A stretch of 64,000 nt of DNA. Origin: Gammaproteobacteria bacterium (GTDB lineage Bacteria > Pseudomonadota > Gammaproteobacteria > Burkholderiales > Thiobacillaceae). Within the stretch, counting starts at the first letter, position 1. Each line of letters begins with the position of its first letter. This document shows positions 17,441-26,700 of this stretch, in pieces. Both the position numbers and the translations under genes were made by a program. The DNA is taken from contig JAHJNN010000017.1 in assembly GCA_018820765.1 (NCBI GenBank), positions 62,001 to 126,000 of the forward strand, written 5' to 3'. The notes below the pieces were generated by a model. The model ran no database searches, was not told where the DNA came from, and was given only the letters and a program-made list of their open reading frames with translations.

Positions 17441-18600
17441 AATTTGTCACTCCTTGTCATTTCTCGGGATAGGGCAAGCGTCTTTTCCGCGACTCTTTCC
17501 CAAGCGAAGTGCGTAAGCACGCGCGACCATCCGCTTGCTCCCATCTTAATGGCATCCTCTTTCACGGACAGAAGCCGAATCAAGCCTTTTGCCACTGCCT
17601 CAACCGATTTTCCGTCAACCCGCAAGCCCGTTACACCATCGAGCACCGCAGCGCCGGTTCCGCCGGCATTCCCTGCAAGCACGGGTTTGGAGCACGCTGC
17701 AGCTTCGATGAACACCATTCCGAAACCTTCATTGTCACCGCCGATCTCCCGGTTGGGCATGGCAAAGACATCGCAAGCATTCATCCATCGAGGCAGGTCG
17801 GCCTCGCTTACTGCACCGATTCTATGTGCAACATTATGCAAATCATGTTCCCGGATCAAACCGTCAAGGTAGTCAGCATCTTCCCCGACCCCCCCAATAA
17901 TGTAACGCACCGGGATACCCTCTCCGTGCAGCTGGGCCACCACGCGAATCATCTGATCAAAACCCTTGCGGCGTGACAGACGCCCGACCGAGAAAACCAG
18001 CTTTTCGTCAGGGTGGATACCGAGGCTTTCGCGCAAACCAATGGTGTCTAGGCCCGGCCTGAATACCGATACGTCAACGCCGGGATAAATGATCGTAATC
18101 CGTGACGCATCGATGTCCATTTCCAGCAAGGTATCCCGCGTGTGCTCGCTATTGGCAATTACCCTATCTGCGTGACGCAAGGCAAAACGCATGGCCTTGT
18201 ATTTGCCGCCTTCCCCCCAACTGGTGAGCTCCTCCCCGTGAGCATAGATCACAACCGGACGCGATGTCACCCGCGCCACCACCCATGCCACCAGCCCTTC
18301 GGGCAGGGCGCGGAAGGCATGAATCGCATCGAAGCGATGCGTGATTGCCAGCCACAGGGATTTGAAAAAGAAGCGCGCATACATCGTCAGCGATTCAGGG
18401 CGCAGCCAGGGCACACGCTTGAGGTCGAGGCGGTGGATGGTGTTCGGATGCGCGGCGTCGACCGCGTCCGCACCCGGCACGTCGGCGGTCACGATGTGGA
18501 TTTCCTTGCCGCCGAGGCGCTTGTACACCTCGGCGGCCCACACGGCGGTACCGCCCTTGGTGGGGAGGAAGAGTTCGGTCAGAACGAGCAGACGGTTCAA
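17437..18600 (-). CDS. Glycosyltransferase family 4 protein
   Basis: 387 residues. Starts MNRLLVLTELFLPTKGGTAV (acceptor-side glycine loop), then AHGEELTSWGEGGKYKAM, VIANSEHTRDTLLEM, IIYPGVDVSVFRPG, VFSVGRLSRRKGFDQMIRVV and GGDNEGFGMVFIEAAACSKP with the E-x7-E catalytic pattern, followed by GNAGGTGAAVLDGVTGLRVD. This is a textbook GT4 arrangement for a retaining cytosolic transferase. The donor is unknown. It lies 4 bp after the GT2 gene that precedes it in the minus-strand operon. Confidence 0.9.
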   Translation of the reverse strand: MNRLLVLTELFLPTKGGTAVWAAEVYKRLGGKEIHIVTADVPGADAVDAAHPNTIHRLDLKRVPWLRPESLTMYARFFFKSLWLAITHRFDAIHAFRALPEGLVAWVVARVTSRPVVIYAHGEELTSWGEGGKYKAMRFALRHADRVIANSEHTRDTLLEMDIDASRITIIYPGVDVSVFRPGLDTIGLRESLGIHPDEKLVFSVGRLSRRKGFDQMIRVVAQLHGEGIPVRYIIGGVGEDADYLDGLIREHDLHNVAHRIGAVSEADLPRWMNACDVFAMPNREIGGDNEGFGMVFIEAAACSKPVLAGNAGGTGAAVLDGVTGLRVDGKSVEAVAKGLIRLLSVKEDAIKMGASGWSRVLTHFAWERVAEKTLALSREMTRSDKL

Positions 18601-18604
18601 GCCA

Positions 18605-19534
18605 TCATCCTTTCAGCATCGACAGCACATCGCGCAGGCTGCGCCAGCCGGGGCAAGCGGCCAGCGTGGGCAGCACGGCGCCGACAGCCGCGATGCGCCG
18701 GCCGCTTTTGCTCAATGCGCAGCCCAGGTTGTAGCGGGCGCTCTGCATCCGCGCCCTCACTCCCTGCCGCACCGGTTCCGGAAAATTCTCCGCCAGCCGT
18801 ACAAGATCGGTCAGGGTGCGCACGTTCTCCCGCTGCGCGGCCACCGGATTGCGGCGCGTCGCGCTGCCGCTGTGAATCACGTACACCCCGAGGCTTTGGC
18901 AGACCACGCCGACGCGATGGCTCTTCGCCATCAAGCGGGTCAGGAAATGCACGTCCTCGCACACCTTGAATCCGGTCGGATAGCCGCCCAGTTCGATGAA
19001 GCGCGCGCGGGGAACGGACAGCGTGTGGGTATCGCCGAAATGGTCGGCGATGAAGGCGGCCATTTCGGCTGGAGTTTCCATCACCACCCGCGCCTCGCCC
19101 GCAGCCTTCGCCAGCATCAACCGCCCCGATTTGTGCTGCGCCATCGAGGTGCCGAGCAGCGTGCCGGCCTCGTCGCGATATTCGTAATCGCCGGTCAGGC
19201 AGTCCAGCGCGGCGTCCTCCGCTATCCACTCGGCGTGCAGTTTCAGCCGATCCGGCGCATACCAGTCGTCGGCATCGAGAAACGCCAGCCAGTCGCCGGT
19301 CGCTGCCGCAGCACCCGCGTTGCGCGCCACCGACACGCCGCTGTTGTTTTGCTGGATCAGGCGCACGGCACCGCCGAACTGGCGCGCAACCCCGGCGGTG
19401 TCATCAGTCGAGCCGTCGTCGACCACGACGATCTCGTGCGCCGGCCAGCTTTGCGCACGCACCGATTCGATCGCGCGCACCAGCGTCGCGGCGGAATTGA
19501 AGGAGGGAATGACGACCGAGAAACGCGGCGTCAT
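18605..19534 (-). CDS. Glycosyltransferase family 2 protein
   Basis: 309 residues. GT-A motifs are MTPRFSVVIPSFNSAATLVR (1-20), VVVDDGSTDDTAGVARQFGG, NSGVSVARNAGAAAATGDW and LAFLDADDWYAPDRL (DxDD metal site). The C-terminal third is Arg-rich and helical without clear membrane segments. The chosen ATG (complement of 19532-19534) begins the family sequence and overlaps the stop of the upstream deacetylase-like gene by 4 bp; the longer open frame to 19648 adds non-homologous sequence. Confidence 0.88.
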   Translation of the reverse strand: MTPRFSVVIPSFNSAATLVRAIESVRAQSWPAHEIVVVDDGSTDDTAGVARQFGGAVRLIQQNNSGVSVARNAGAAAATGDWLAFLDADDWYAPDRLKLHAEWIAEDAALDCLTGDYEYRDEAGTLLGTSMAQHKSGRLMLAKAAGEARVVMETPAEMAAFIADHFGDTHTLSVPRARFIELGGYPTGFKVCEDVHFLTRLMAKSHRVGVVCQSLGVYVIHSGSATRRNPVAAQRENVRTLTDLVRLAENFPEPVRQGVRARMQSARYNLGCALSKSGRRIAAVGAVLPTLAACPGWRSLRDVLSMLKG

Positions 19535-20724
19535 GCGCGGCCTCCCAGCAGGCTGAGCGGCAGTGCCAGTCCGCTCAGCCGGGACAGGCGGCGAAAGCGC
19601 GGAATGTCGTCCAGCCGCGCACGCCATGCAGCGAGGCGCGGCATCCACCGGCTTTCGATCCAGGCCGGATCGCGGTCTTGGATCGCGCGTGCCAGTTCAA
19701 GCGGGGTAAGAAAACGTACCGCCGTGCATGCGCTAAGCGCTGCGTTCAAGCCCGCCTCGAGTGTGGCGAGGCTCGCGTCCAGCGCGTGCAGAAAATTGAA
19801 GCGATGGGTTTCCACCAGGCAGGCACGCCCCTGTCGGCTGCGCGCCAGCAGGCCGTCCACCAGGCGCTGCGGGCCATGGCCCAGCGCCGGCTCGAAATAG
19901 ACATCGCGCACCAGATAGGTCTGCCCGGCGCGTGAACGCTCACCCGTCAACATCATGGCATCCACACAACCGGGCCGGCCTGCGGCATTGCGGCAGGTGG
20001 CACGCCGGCCCGGAGTGATGATGGCCCCGACCCCGGCCTGCACCCAGGCGGCTTCGACCGCGTCGTCCCAGACAAAGGTGGTGGCCACCGCCACCTGCGG
20101 TGCGCTGCCGAAAACAGCGTGATACGCCGCCGCCTCGGCAGCAACGGCATGTCGGATGGACTCGGGCGCCAGCGCATGCGACGGCAGGCTGGATGCATCG
20201 ACCCAGCGGCTTTGCAGATGCGAGGGCAGGTCCTCGGTCGCGGCGGGCTCGGGCGCGGTGAGCCAGCCGCGCACTTTGATCTCGACCTGCGCGGCGGCCA
20301 GCACCGCGGGCGGCCAGTAGTGGCACTGGCCATGCAGCTGCGGCGCGAACACGTTTGCGGCGATGCCGTCCTGCATGGCCGCTCGCACGGAACCGAAACG
20401 GGGATCCGTCAGCGGCAGCGCGTGGTATTCGGTGCAGTCGGATGCGTCGATGCGCGCACCGTCCGGCACTTCCAGCACCGTGCCCAGCGTCATCACCGCG
20501 GCCCGGCCGCTGCGATCGCGGACGCGCTGCAGCAGCGCCGACAGGTGGCGCAAAGCATCGGCCTGCGCCAGCGGACCTGCGCCCCAGTCGTCGCTTTCGA
20601 TGATGAGGACGGGGTGACACAGGACGGGTTCGCGCCAGCGCGCGACGAGCGGGCCTGCGAAGGCGAGCAGGACGGCTGTCCATAGAAGCAAGATTGCTGC
20701 GAGAGCGAGCGCTATCACCGTCAC
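19531..20724 (-). CDS. Membrane-anchored NodB-like (polysaccharide deacetylase fold) protein, divergent
   Basis: 397 residues. One N-terminal hydrophobic helix (~residues 3-27) is followed by HPVLIIESDDWGAGPLAQAD near residue 37, where the ESDDW acidic pair matches the first motif of carbohydrate esterase family 4, and by QLHGQCHYWP (~135), which fits the H-x3-H metal motif. Later AVATTFVWDDAVE and CLVETHRFNFLH may supply the remaining catalytic pieces. The overall sequence is far from standard NodB proteins, so I treat deacetylase activity as an inference; a non-catalytic glycan-binding version is possible. Predicted topology: anchored in the inner membrane with the domain outside. Its start is 112 bp from the upstream sulfotransferase gene, with a palindromic repeat between them. 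Confidence 0.6.
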   Translation of the reverse strand: MTVIALALAAILLLWTAVLLAFAGPLVARWREPVLCHPVLIIESDDWGAGPLAQADALRHLSALLQRVRDRSGRAAVMTLGTVLEVPDGARIDASDCTEYHALPLTDPRFGSVRAAMQDGIAANVFAPQLHGQCHYWPPAVLAAAQVEIKVRGWLTAPEPAATEDLPSHLQSRWVDASSLPSHALAPESIRHAVAAEAAAYHAVFGSAPQVAVATTFVWDDAVEAAWVQAGVGAIITPGRRATCRNAAGRPGCVDAMMLTGERSRAGQTYLVRDVYFEPALGHGPQRLVDGLLARSRQGRACLVETHRFNFLHALDASLATLEAGLNAALSACTAVRFLTPLELARAIQDRDPAWIESRWMPRLAAWRARLDDIPRFRRLSRLSGLALPLSLLGGRA

Positions 20725-20744
20725 TGGGAGGCTTCCATGGTTTT

Positions 20745-20811
20745 GTCATTCCGGCGCAGGCCGGAATCCAGTTTAATCAAGGCGCTGGATCCCGGCTTTT
20801 GCCGGGATGAC
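20745..20811. repeat. Palindromic intergenic repeat (two hairpin arms)
   Basis: Left arm 20745-20771 (starting GTCATTCCGGCGCAGG, ending GGAATCCAG) and right arm 20785-20811 (starting CTGGATCCCGGC, ending GGGATGAC) are near reverse complements, and each arm is itself a hairpin (ATTCCGGC..GCCGGAAT and ATCCCGGC..GCCGGGAT). This is the shape of REP/BIME-type dispersed repeats. It fills most of the gap between the minus-strand sulfotransferase and deacetylase-like genes and could end or attenuate transcription. A related half copy is at 23738-23765. Confidence 0.75.
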
Positions 20812-20836
20812 GGGCCAAAGGAATGCGGTGTTTGCA

Positions 20837-21754
20837 TCAATACCCCATTCTCGCCGCCACGCCCGCCACCTGCGGCAGCACGCGTTCGATCTTGTCCCGG
20901 TTGCGGCCATCCTTCCACTTGTCCAGGCGGATTTCGGAAAAGGCGTTATAGGGGATGTCGAGCACGTCGGCGCAGTGCGCCTGCAGGCGGCCGTCGAAGG
21001 CCAGCCCGCAGCCTTCGAACACCTGGCGGAACGTGGCGACCGGGTCGCGCAGGAAGTCTTCGTAGAACACCTCGACCCATTGCCCGGCGGGCACGCGGGT
21101 CTTCGCGTCGAGGATGGCCTGGTTGATGGCGGTGTACTGGAACGCGGCGACGTCCTCGACCGGCGCATTCACATACTTGCGCCACCCCTCGGCAAGGAAG
21201 AAGCACCACTGATGCAGCTGACCGTTTTCCACCGCCACCTTCGCCGGCAGGTCGTTCGACCATGTGGCGAATTCGTCCGGCTTCTTCCAGCCCTCGATCA
21301 ACGAATTGAGGTTGTCGCCCGGGCTGCGCTTGACAAAAACGAACACGGCATCGGGAAACAGCGCCTGCAGATAGGGCACGCACAAGCCGTTCTGGTTGTT
21401 CTTGTCGACCCAGCGACGGCGGCCGGTCCAGCTGAAAAAATAGCGGCTGACGGTGTCACGGTCCCGCTCGCTGGCGTCGGCCGCGTCCAGCGCGTGGGTG
21501 TCCCAGTTCTTGGCGACCGGCGGATGCAGATCGGTCCAGTAATCGTGGGTTTCACGCTGCAGGCTGCCGATTTCGCGCGACTCGGACAGGGTCTTGTAGA
21601 CCAGCGTGGTGCCGGCGCGCGAGCAGCCAACGACGATGATCGGGCGCAGCGCGCCTGGACGCGTGAGTGACCAGCCTGCGCAGCGCAGGCCGCGCTGAAT
21701 ACGCCGTGCGTGCCAGGTCAGTGTTTTGCCGACTTTTTCGAGAAATTCGCTCAA
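20837..21754 (-). CDS. Sulfotransferase family protein (2 of 3)
   Basis: 305 residues. IIVVGCSRAGTTLVYKTLSE (~39-58) is the PAPS 5'-phosphosulfate binding loop; AVFVFVKRSPGDNLNSLIEG (~136-155) contains the 3'-phosphate binding R-S-P-x-D/N-N-S pattern; VFYEDFLRDPVATFRQVFEG near residue 225 is the 'YEDL-x-x-P' helix common to bacterial glycan sulfotransferases. No transmembrane helix. First gene of the minus-strand run 21754 to 16697, with a 119-bp divergent intergenic region upstream that should hold its promoter. The acceptor is unknown. Confidence 0.83.
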   Translation of the reverse strand: MSEFLEKVGKTLTWHARRIQRGLRCAGWSLTRPGALRPIIVVGCSRAGTTLVYKTLSESREIGSLQRETHDYWTDLHPPVAKNWDTHALDAADASERDRDTVSRYFFSWTGRRRWVDKNNQNGLCVPYLQALFPDAVFVFVKRSPGDNLNSLIEGWKKPDEFATWSNDLPAKVAVENGQLHQWCFFLAEGWRKYVNAPVEDVAAFQYTAINQAILDAKTRVPAGQWVEVFYEDFLRDPVATFRQVFEGCGLAFDGRLQAHCADVLDIPYNAFSEIRLDKWKDGRNRDKIERVLPQVAGVAARMGY

Positions 21755-21797
21755 TTAAAGGTCTTTCTGAGAATATGGAAGTGAGCGGACTCAAATA

Positions 21798-21813
21798 AAC
21801 AGGATTCGTGCCA
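21798..21813 (-). promoter_or_regulatory. Possible sigma-54 promoter (-24/-12)
   Basis: On the minus strand, TGGCACG is followed by four bases and CTGTT, close to the sigma-54 consensus TGGCACG-N4-TTGCW: the -24 element is exact, while the -12 element has T where C is invariant in most promoters. It lies about 44 bp before the ATG of the sulfotransferase gene, a plausible distance. Sigma-54-dependent control through PrsR is known for PEP-CTERM systems, but no PrsK/PrsR gene is in the window. Confidence 0.3.
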
Positions 21814-21873
21814 AATCGGCAAGCCCGTTAATATCGAGCCTTGATTATCCCGCATCACTCTGACAACGACACC

Positions 21874-23700
21874 ATGGATGGCATTTTTGGCTGGCTGGGC
21901 GAGCACGGCGCCCATCAGGATTTGATCAAGCACATGGGGGGCGCCGCCTCCCTGTCACCTGAAGGCGCGCTGCACGCGCACAGCAGCCAGATGCTCGGGG
22001 TGGCGGCCTGCTCGCGCTTCGGCAAAGCCGGCATACACATTGAAAACGGGCTGGCTGCCGCGCTGTATGGGCGCCCGCGTTTTCTGGATAACGAACTGGC
22101 CTTCATCGCCCGCGACCAGAATCCCGCCGTGGCGGTGGCGCACGGCTGGGTGCGTTTTGGTGAAAAACTGCCGACCCTGATGCAAGGCAATTTCGCTTTT
22201 GCCGTGCTGGAACCGATCAAGAAAAAAGCCTTCATGGCGCTCGACCGCGTCGGTGCCGAACGCCTGTGCTACAGCAAACACGGCAGCCAGCTGGTGTTCG
22301 GCAGCAGCGCACAAAGCGTGGCCGCCCACCCTGCCGTGGGCCGTAGCATCGACCCGCAGGCGATCTACGACTACCTCTACTTCCACACCATTCCCGCACC
22401 GCGCAGCCTGTATCAGGGCGTGCACAAGCTGCTGCCCGGGCAATACCTCACCCTGAAAAACGGCCAGGTCGGCACCGGCTTTTACTGGCAAGCCGACTAC
22501 ACCCCGGTCGACACCGGTTTCGACAGCCAGCGCCACGAATTCCGCAGCGTGCTGGATCGGGCGGTACGCGATGCCGATGCGCCGGCCACCGCGGCGTTTC
22601 TTTCCGGCGGCACGGACAGCTCGACCATCGTCGGCGCCCTCACTGCCGCGCGCGGCGCGCCGGTCGACACCTTTTCCATCGGCTTCGACGCCGACGGTTT
22701 CGATGAAATGGAATACGCGCGCTGCGCCGCCGAACGCTACGGCAGCCGCAGCCACGAGTATTACCTGAAGCCGGCCGACATCGTGACCGCGATTCCCCTC
22801 ATCGCGCGCGAATACGACGAGCCGTTCGGCAACAATTCGGCGGTGCCGACCTATTTCTGCGCCAGGGCCGCACGCGAGGCGGGATTCGAGAACATGTTCG
22901 CCGGCGACGGCGGCGATGAAATCTTCGGCGGCAACGCGCGCTACGCCAAGCAGGGCCTGTTCGAAACCTATGCCCGCCTGCCCGCCGCGCTGCGACGCGG
23001 CCTGATCGAGCCGATCGCCCGGTTGCCGGGGTTGTCGGACCGGTTTCCGCTCACCAAGCTGAAAAGCTACGTCGCCCAGGCCCGGGTCGGCCTGCCGCTG
23101 CGCCTGGAAAGCTACAACTTCCTGCACCGCACCCCGCTCGACCAGATTTTTTCTGCCGGTTTCATCCAGGCCGTCGACCCTTCGGCAACGGATGCCGCGC
23201 TCAGCGAAGTCTACAACCGCACCGCGTCGGACCATTACATCAACCGCATGATGCATCTGGATCTGAAGTTCACCCTGGCCGACAACGACCTGCGCAAGGT
23301 GGGCACCATGACCGAAGCCGCGGGGATCGAGGTGCGCTACCCCCTGCTCGACGACCGCATGGTGGCGTTTGCCAATCATCTGCCGGTGGATTACAAGGTG
23401 CGTGGGCAAAAGCTGCGCTGGTTCTTCAAGGAGGCGCTGACCGACCTGCTGCCGGAAAAGATCATCAACAAGACCAAGCACGGCTTCGGTCTGCCGTTCG
23501 GCGTGTGGAGCAACCAGTACGCGCCGCTCGGCGACATCGTCGGCGACAGCCTGTCGGACTTCAAGCAGCGCGGCTGGATCCAGCCGGCGTATCTCGATCA
23601 TATGCTGGCGATGCAGCGCGGCCCGCATGCCAGCTACTACGGGGTAATGATCTGGGTGACGATGATGCTGGAGCGGTGGCTGCAGGCCAACAATCACTAG
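21874..23700 (+). CDS. AsnB-like asparagine synthase family amidotransferase lacking catalytic Cys2
   Basis: About 608 residues. N-terminal class-II glutamine amidotransferase-like domain (1-~200) followed by the ATP-pyrophosphatase synthetase domain with FLSGGTDSSTIVGAL (~245), the PP-loop that adenylates the substrate, and AGDGGDEIFGGNARYA (~345) and EAAGIEVRYPLLDDRMVAFA. The mature N-terminus reads MDGIFGW where active enzymes have MCGI, so the nucleophile Cys needed to release ammonia from glutamine is replaced by Asp. It may use free ammonia, another protein's ammonia, or amidate nothing. I chose ATG 21874 to align with MCGI; the frame is also open from a TTG at 21841, which would not restore a Cys. 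Single plus-strand gene between two minus-strand blocks. Confidence 0.85.
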   Translation: MDGIFGWLGEHGAHQDLIKHMGGAASLSPEGALHAHSSQMLGVAACSRFGKAGIHIENGLAAALYGRPRFLDNELAFIARDQNPAVAVAHGWVRFGEKLPTLMQGNFAFAVLEPIKKKAFMALDRVGAERLCYSKHGSQLVFGSSAQSVAAHPAVGRSIDPQAIYDYLYFHTIPAPRSLYQGVHKLLPGQYLTLKNGQVGTGFYWQADYTPVDTGFDSQRHEFRSVLDRAVRDADAPATAAFLSGGTDSSTIVGALTAARGAPVDTFSIGFDADGFDEMEYARCAAERYGSRSHEYYLKPADIVTAIPLIAREYDEPFGNNSAVPTYFCARAAREAGFENMFAGDGGDEIFGGNARYAKQGLFETYARLPAALRRGLIEPIARLPGLSDRFPLTKLKSYVAQARVGLPLRLESYNFLHRTPLDQIFSAGFIQAVDPSATDAALSEVYNRTASDHYINRMMHLDLKFTLADNDLRKVGTMTEAAGIEVRYPLLDDRMVAFANHLPVDYKVRGQKLRWFFKEALTDLLPEKIINKTKHGFGLPFGVWSNQYAPLGDIVGDSLSDFKQRGWIQPAYLDHMLAMQRGPHASYYGVMIWVTMMLERWLQANNH

Positions 23701-23737
23701 GGCCGCCCAAGGCGTCACCCCGGTAAAAAGCCGTCAA

Positions 23738-23765
23738 CTGGATTCCGCCGTGCGCGGAAATGACG
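23738..23765. repeat. Half copy of the 20745-20811 repeat
   Basis: CTGGATTCCGCCGTGCGCGG followed by AAATGACG matches one arm of the palindromic repeat at 20745-20811 and can form a TTCCGC/GCGGAA hairpin (23743-23759). It lies between the convergent AsnB-like and lyase-like genes, so it might also act as a transcription stop for either side, although there is no run of T. Confidence 0.6.
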
Positions 23766-23788
23766 ATGGTGGACTTGTTCAGCGCAGC

Positions 23789-26700
23789 CTATTTGCCCAG
23801 CTGCAGCTTGACGACATTGGACAGACGGCTCAGGTTGCGGTCTTCGTCCCATGAGCAGATGGCCACATAGTAGGTGCCCGCAGGCAGGATCTCCAGCCCG
23901 GGTTGCCGGGGGGCGCCAAACCAGTTATGCGGGCGCAGTTCGCGGATGACGAAGGTTTCGGCGCTGCCCGCCGGCGCCGGCACCGGCTCTCCTGCCACAT
24001 GCTCGGCCATCCAGAATGCGTTGATGCGGTGCCATTCCGGATGGGCGCGCTGCACGTCCTTCGCCTCGGTGCCTGCCTCGCCGGGGCGGATGTTGGTGTT
24101 CAAGCGCTTGCCCGTGGAGCGGGACAGGACCATTTCCTCGGTCTTCTGCACGATGCGTGCCCTGTCCCCGTCGCGCGCGGGATGGTCGGTCGGCGCGAAT
24201 TCGACGATGGGCTTGGTGCTGTACTTCACGAAATAGCGATCGGCCCGGCCTGCGGGGCCGTCGTCGGGTGGGCTGGTCCAGGTCAAGGCGATACCGGAAC
24301 GGTTGGCGCGGGCGACGCGCAGGTCGGTAATGGGATCCGGCGGGCGGGACGAACGCTTGGCGACGTTCTGCTGTTCCCAATGGACCGTCTGCAGGAACAC
24401 GTCCTGTGTCCAGGTGTCCTTGCGCGCCCGCTCGAAATTCCGGTAGCGCTCGGCCACCTCCGGCCAGCCGGTGTAATGGTACAAAACGGGCCACGCCTGG
24501 ATCACCCAGTCGTGGCGCTGCGGGGTCAGCGAAGCGTCCCTGCCCTCACCGTAGCCCAGAGGCTTGTTGGGCATGCCAGTTCGGTTGTTGATCATGCCCA
24601 GCCGCGGGTAGTAGAGCACGTGGTGGCTGAAGTAGTCGGCCTGTCCCCAGATTCCGTCGAGTATGCGTTCGTCGTCATAGGTCTTGTACGCCTCGTGCAG
24701 CGCGATGGTGCCCATCGCCTCCATCCAGCTCTGCGATTCGGACTCCTGCACCGCCGTCGCACGCCCGAAAATGAGTCTGGCAACACTGGCGACGGTAACG
24801 CTCCAGCTGGTCAGCTGGCCATGACGGTGGCGCAGCAGGGCGAGCGCGCGGCGGACCTGCCAGCGGGCAAATTCGTCGTACACCGGGCTGCCGGTGGCAT
24901 GGTAGCCGGCGAGGTTGGTGAACAGCATCCAGGCATAGACCCGGCTGTAGTGGCCGCGCCGCAGCGCCTCGGGGTCGCGCTCGAACAGGTCGGTGACGGC
25001 AAGCGGCTGCATCCTGCCCTGAAACAGGTGGCGGTGCTGGAAGTTGATGTCCCAGTTGACGAAGCCGTGGATGGCGTCCAGCGCGCGCACGTCGCCGGTC
25101 AGGTAGTAGTACTCGAACAGGCGAAAAAAGGCATAGTGCTCCATGTCCGGCAGCACCTTGTAGCCGTTCAGGTAGCTGCGGCCGCCCGCGTGCCTGAGCA
25201 CCTCGCCCGCCGGCGTCTGCTCCGTGTAGGTCTGGTCGCTGCGCCACAGGGTGAAGTCCTTGGGACCGAAAGCGGTGAGCCGGTTCCAGTCGTCCAGGGC
25301 GCGGTCGACGGCGCGGTAGCGATCCGCCCCGCTGCCGAAACCGATGACGTTGTCGCGGTAGGCCCAGCCCGGATTGTGGGCGATGCTCCAGCGGCTGATC
25401 GCAAGGTTGCGCTCCAGGTCTGCGAGCTTGCCGCTTCGGAGGAAGCTCAGCCAGCCGGAGCTCTGGCTGTCATGGTGGCCGCCGGAATTGTAGCTGCGGC
25501 TTTCGCCGTGCTTGCCGACGCCAACGCTCTCCGGAATCCAGTGTTTATCCGAGTCAGCCCACCGTGCGGGCGTGCCCGGCCCTCGGGCAATTTCGAAGTA
25601 CCAGTTGCCGACATCGGAATACCAGGCAGGCGGGGCGCGGGCGAACAGCGGGTATTCGAAGGCCTCGGCCATGTCCGCGACCCGGGCCTCGCGCGCGTCG
25701 CCCGTGTGAAAGTAGTACAGGATGTCGTGCAGGCTGCGCTCGCCCAGATCCAGATCGTAGCCGGGGCGATCCGTATCGGCGCGATGGCCGGGACTGTCGG
25801 CCTGCACCACGACCCTGAGCCGCTTGGGCGACAGGCCGATCGCGCGCGGCGCCTGCTCCCACAAATAGCGCATGGCAACCGCGACGCCCTTTTCATTGTC
25901 GGAGACATCGAGGAAACGCCCCCGTTTTCCCGTCGCTCGCGGGCTGTCGATGGTTCCTTCGGTGCCCGGTCCAAGCTGATACCTCCCTTCGTCAACCACC
26001 GGACGGCCATATTTTGTTTCGCTGCGGCCGGCGCGCTGGACCAGCCAGCTCTCCTGTTGCGCCGTCACCGGAAAGGAGGCCAGGGCTGGGGCGCCCTGCT
26101 GCGCCATGAGCCCGCCGCCCGTGACGACGGCCCGGGAGCCCAGGGTCAGCGTGTGGTTCAAGCTGGCCTCGCGGAACACATGGCTCGACTGCGGTTGGGC
26201 GCGGTCGGCGTTTTCCAGCGCGTACTCGACTTTGATATAGCTCTGGCCGCGGTAGAAATGCAAACGCACCGCATAGTCGTACAGCCCCGACTTGAGTATG
26301 CCGGCGCCGCGTTCGGTCGGCAGGTGGCGTCCACGGATCACCACCACGCTGCGCAGCGGTGCGGCCATCTCGACCGCCACTTCGCGCGGCGGCCCGCCAC
26401 GATAGATGGATTCTGCAATGTCGATGTTTTCCAGGCTGCGCGACTTTTCCCAGCCGTGGGTGTTCCACTCCGGGCCGCGGAAGCGCTCCATCTTCCGCAC
26501 CTCTCCGGAACGCACCGCCGGCCCGTCGTTGCCGCCGGCCTTCAATACCGTCTTGCCGCCGACACTGACCGATTGCAGCAGGCTGCCGTCGCGCCGGGAA
26601 ATCGTGGCGACCACGCCGCCCGTGTCCACGGTGATCGACTCGCCGGTTTCGGTGATGCGGATCGGCGTCGCCACCGCCCGGGTGGGGCGGTCGTTGCGCA

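Noticed and set aside
21955-23718. 587-codon minus-strand open frame opposite the AsnB-like gene
   Set aside because: Antisense shadow; the plus-strand frame has all AsnB motifs.
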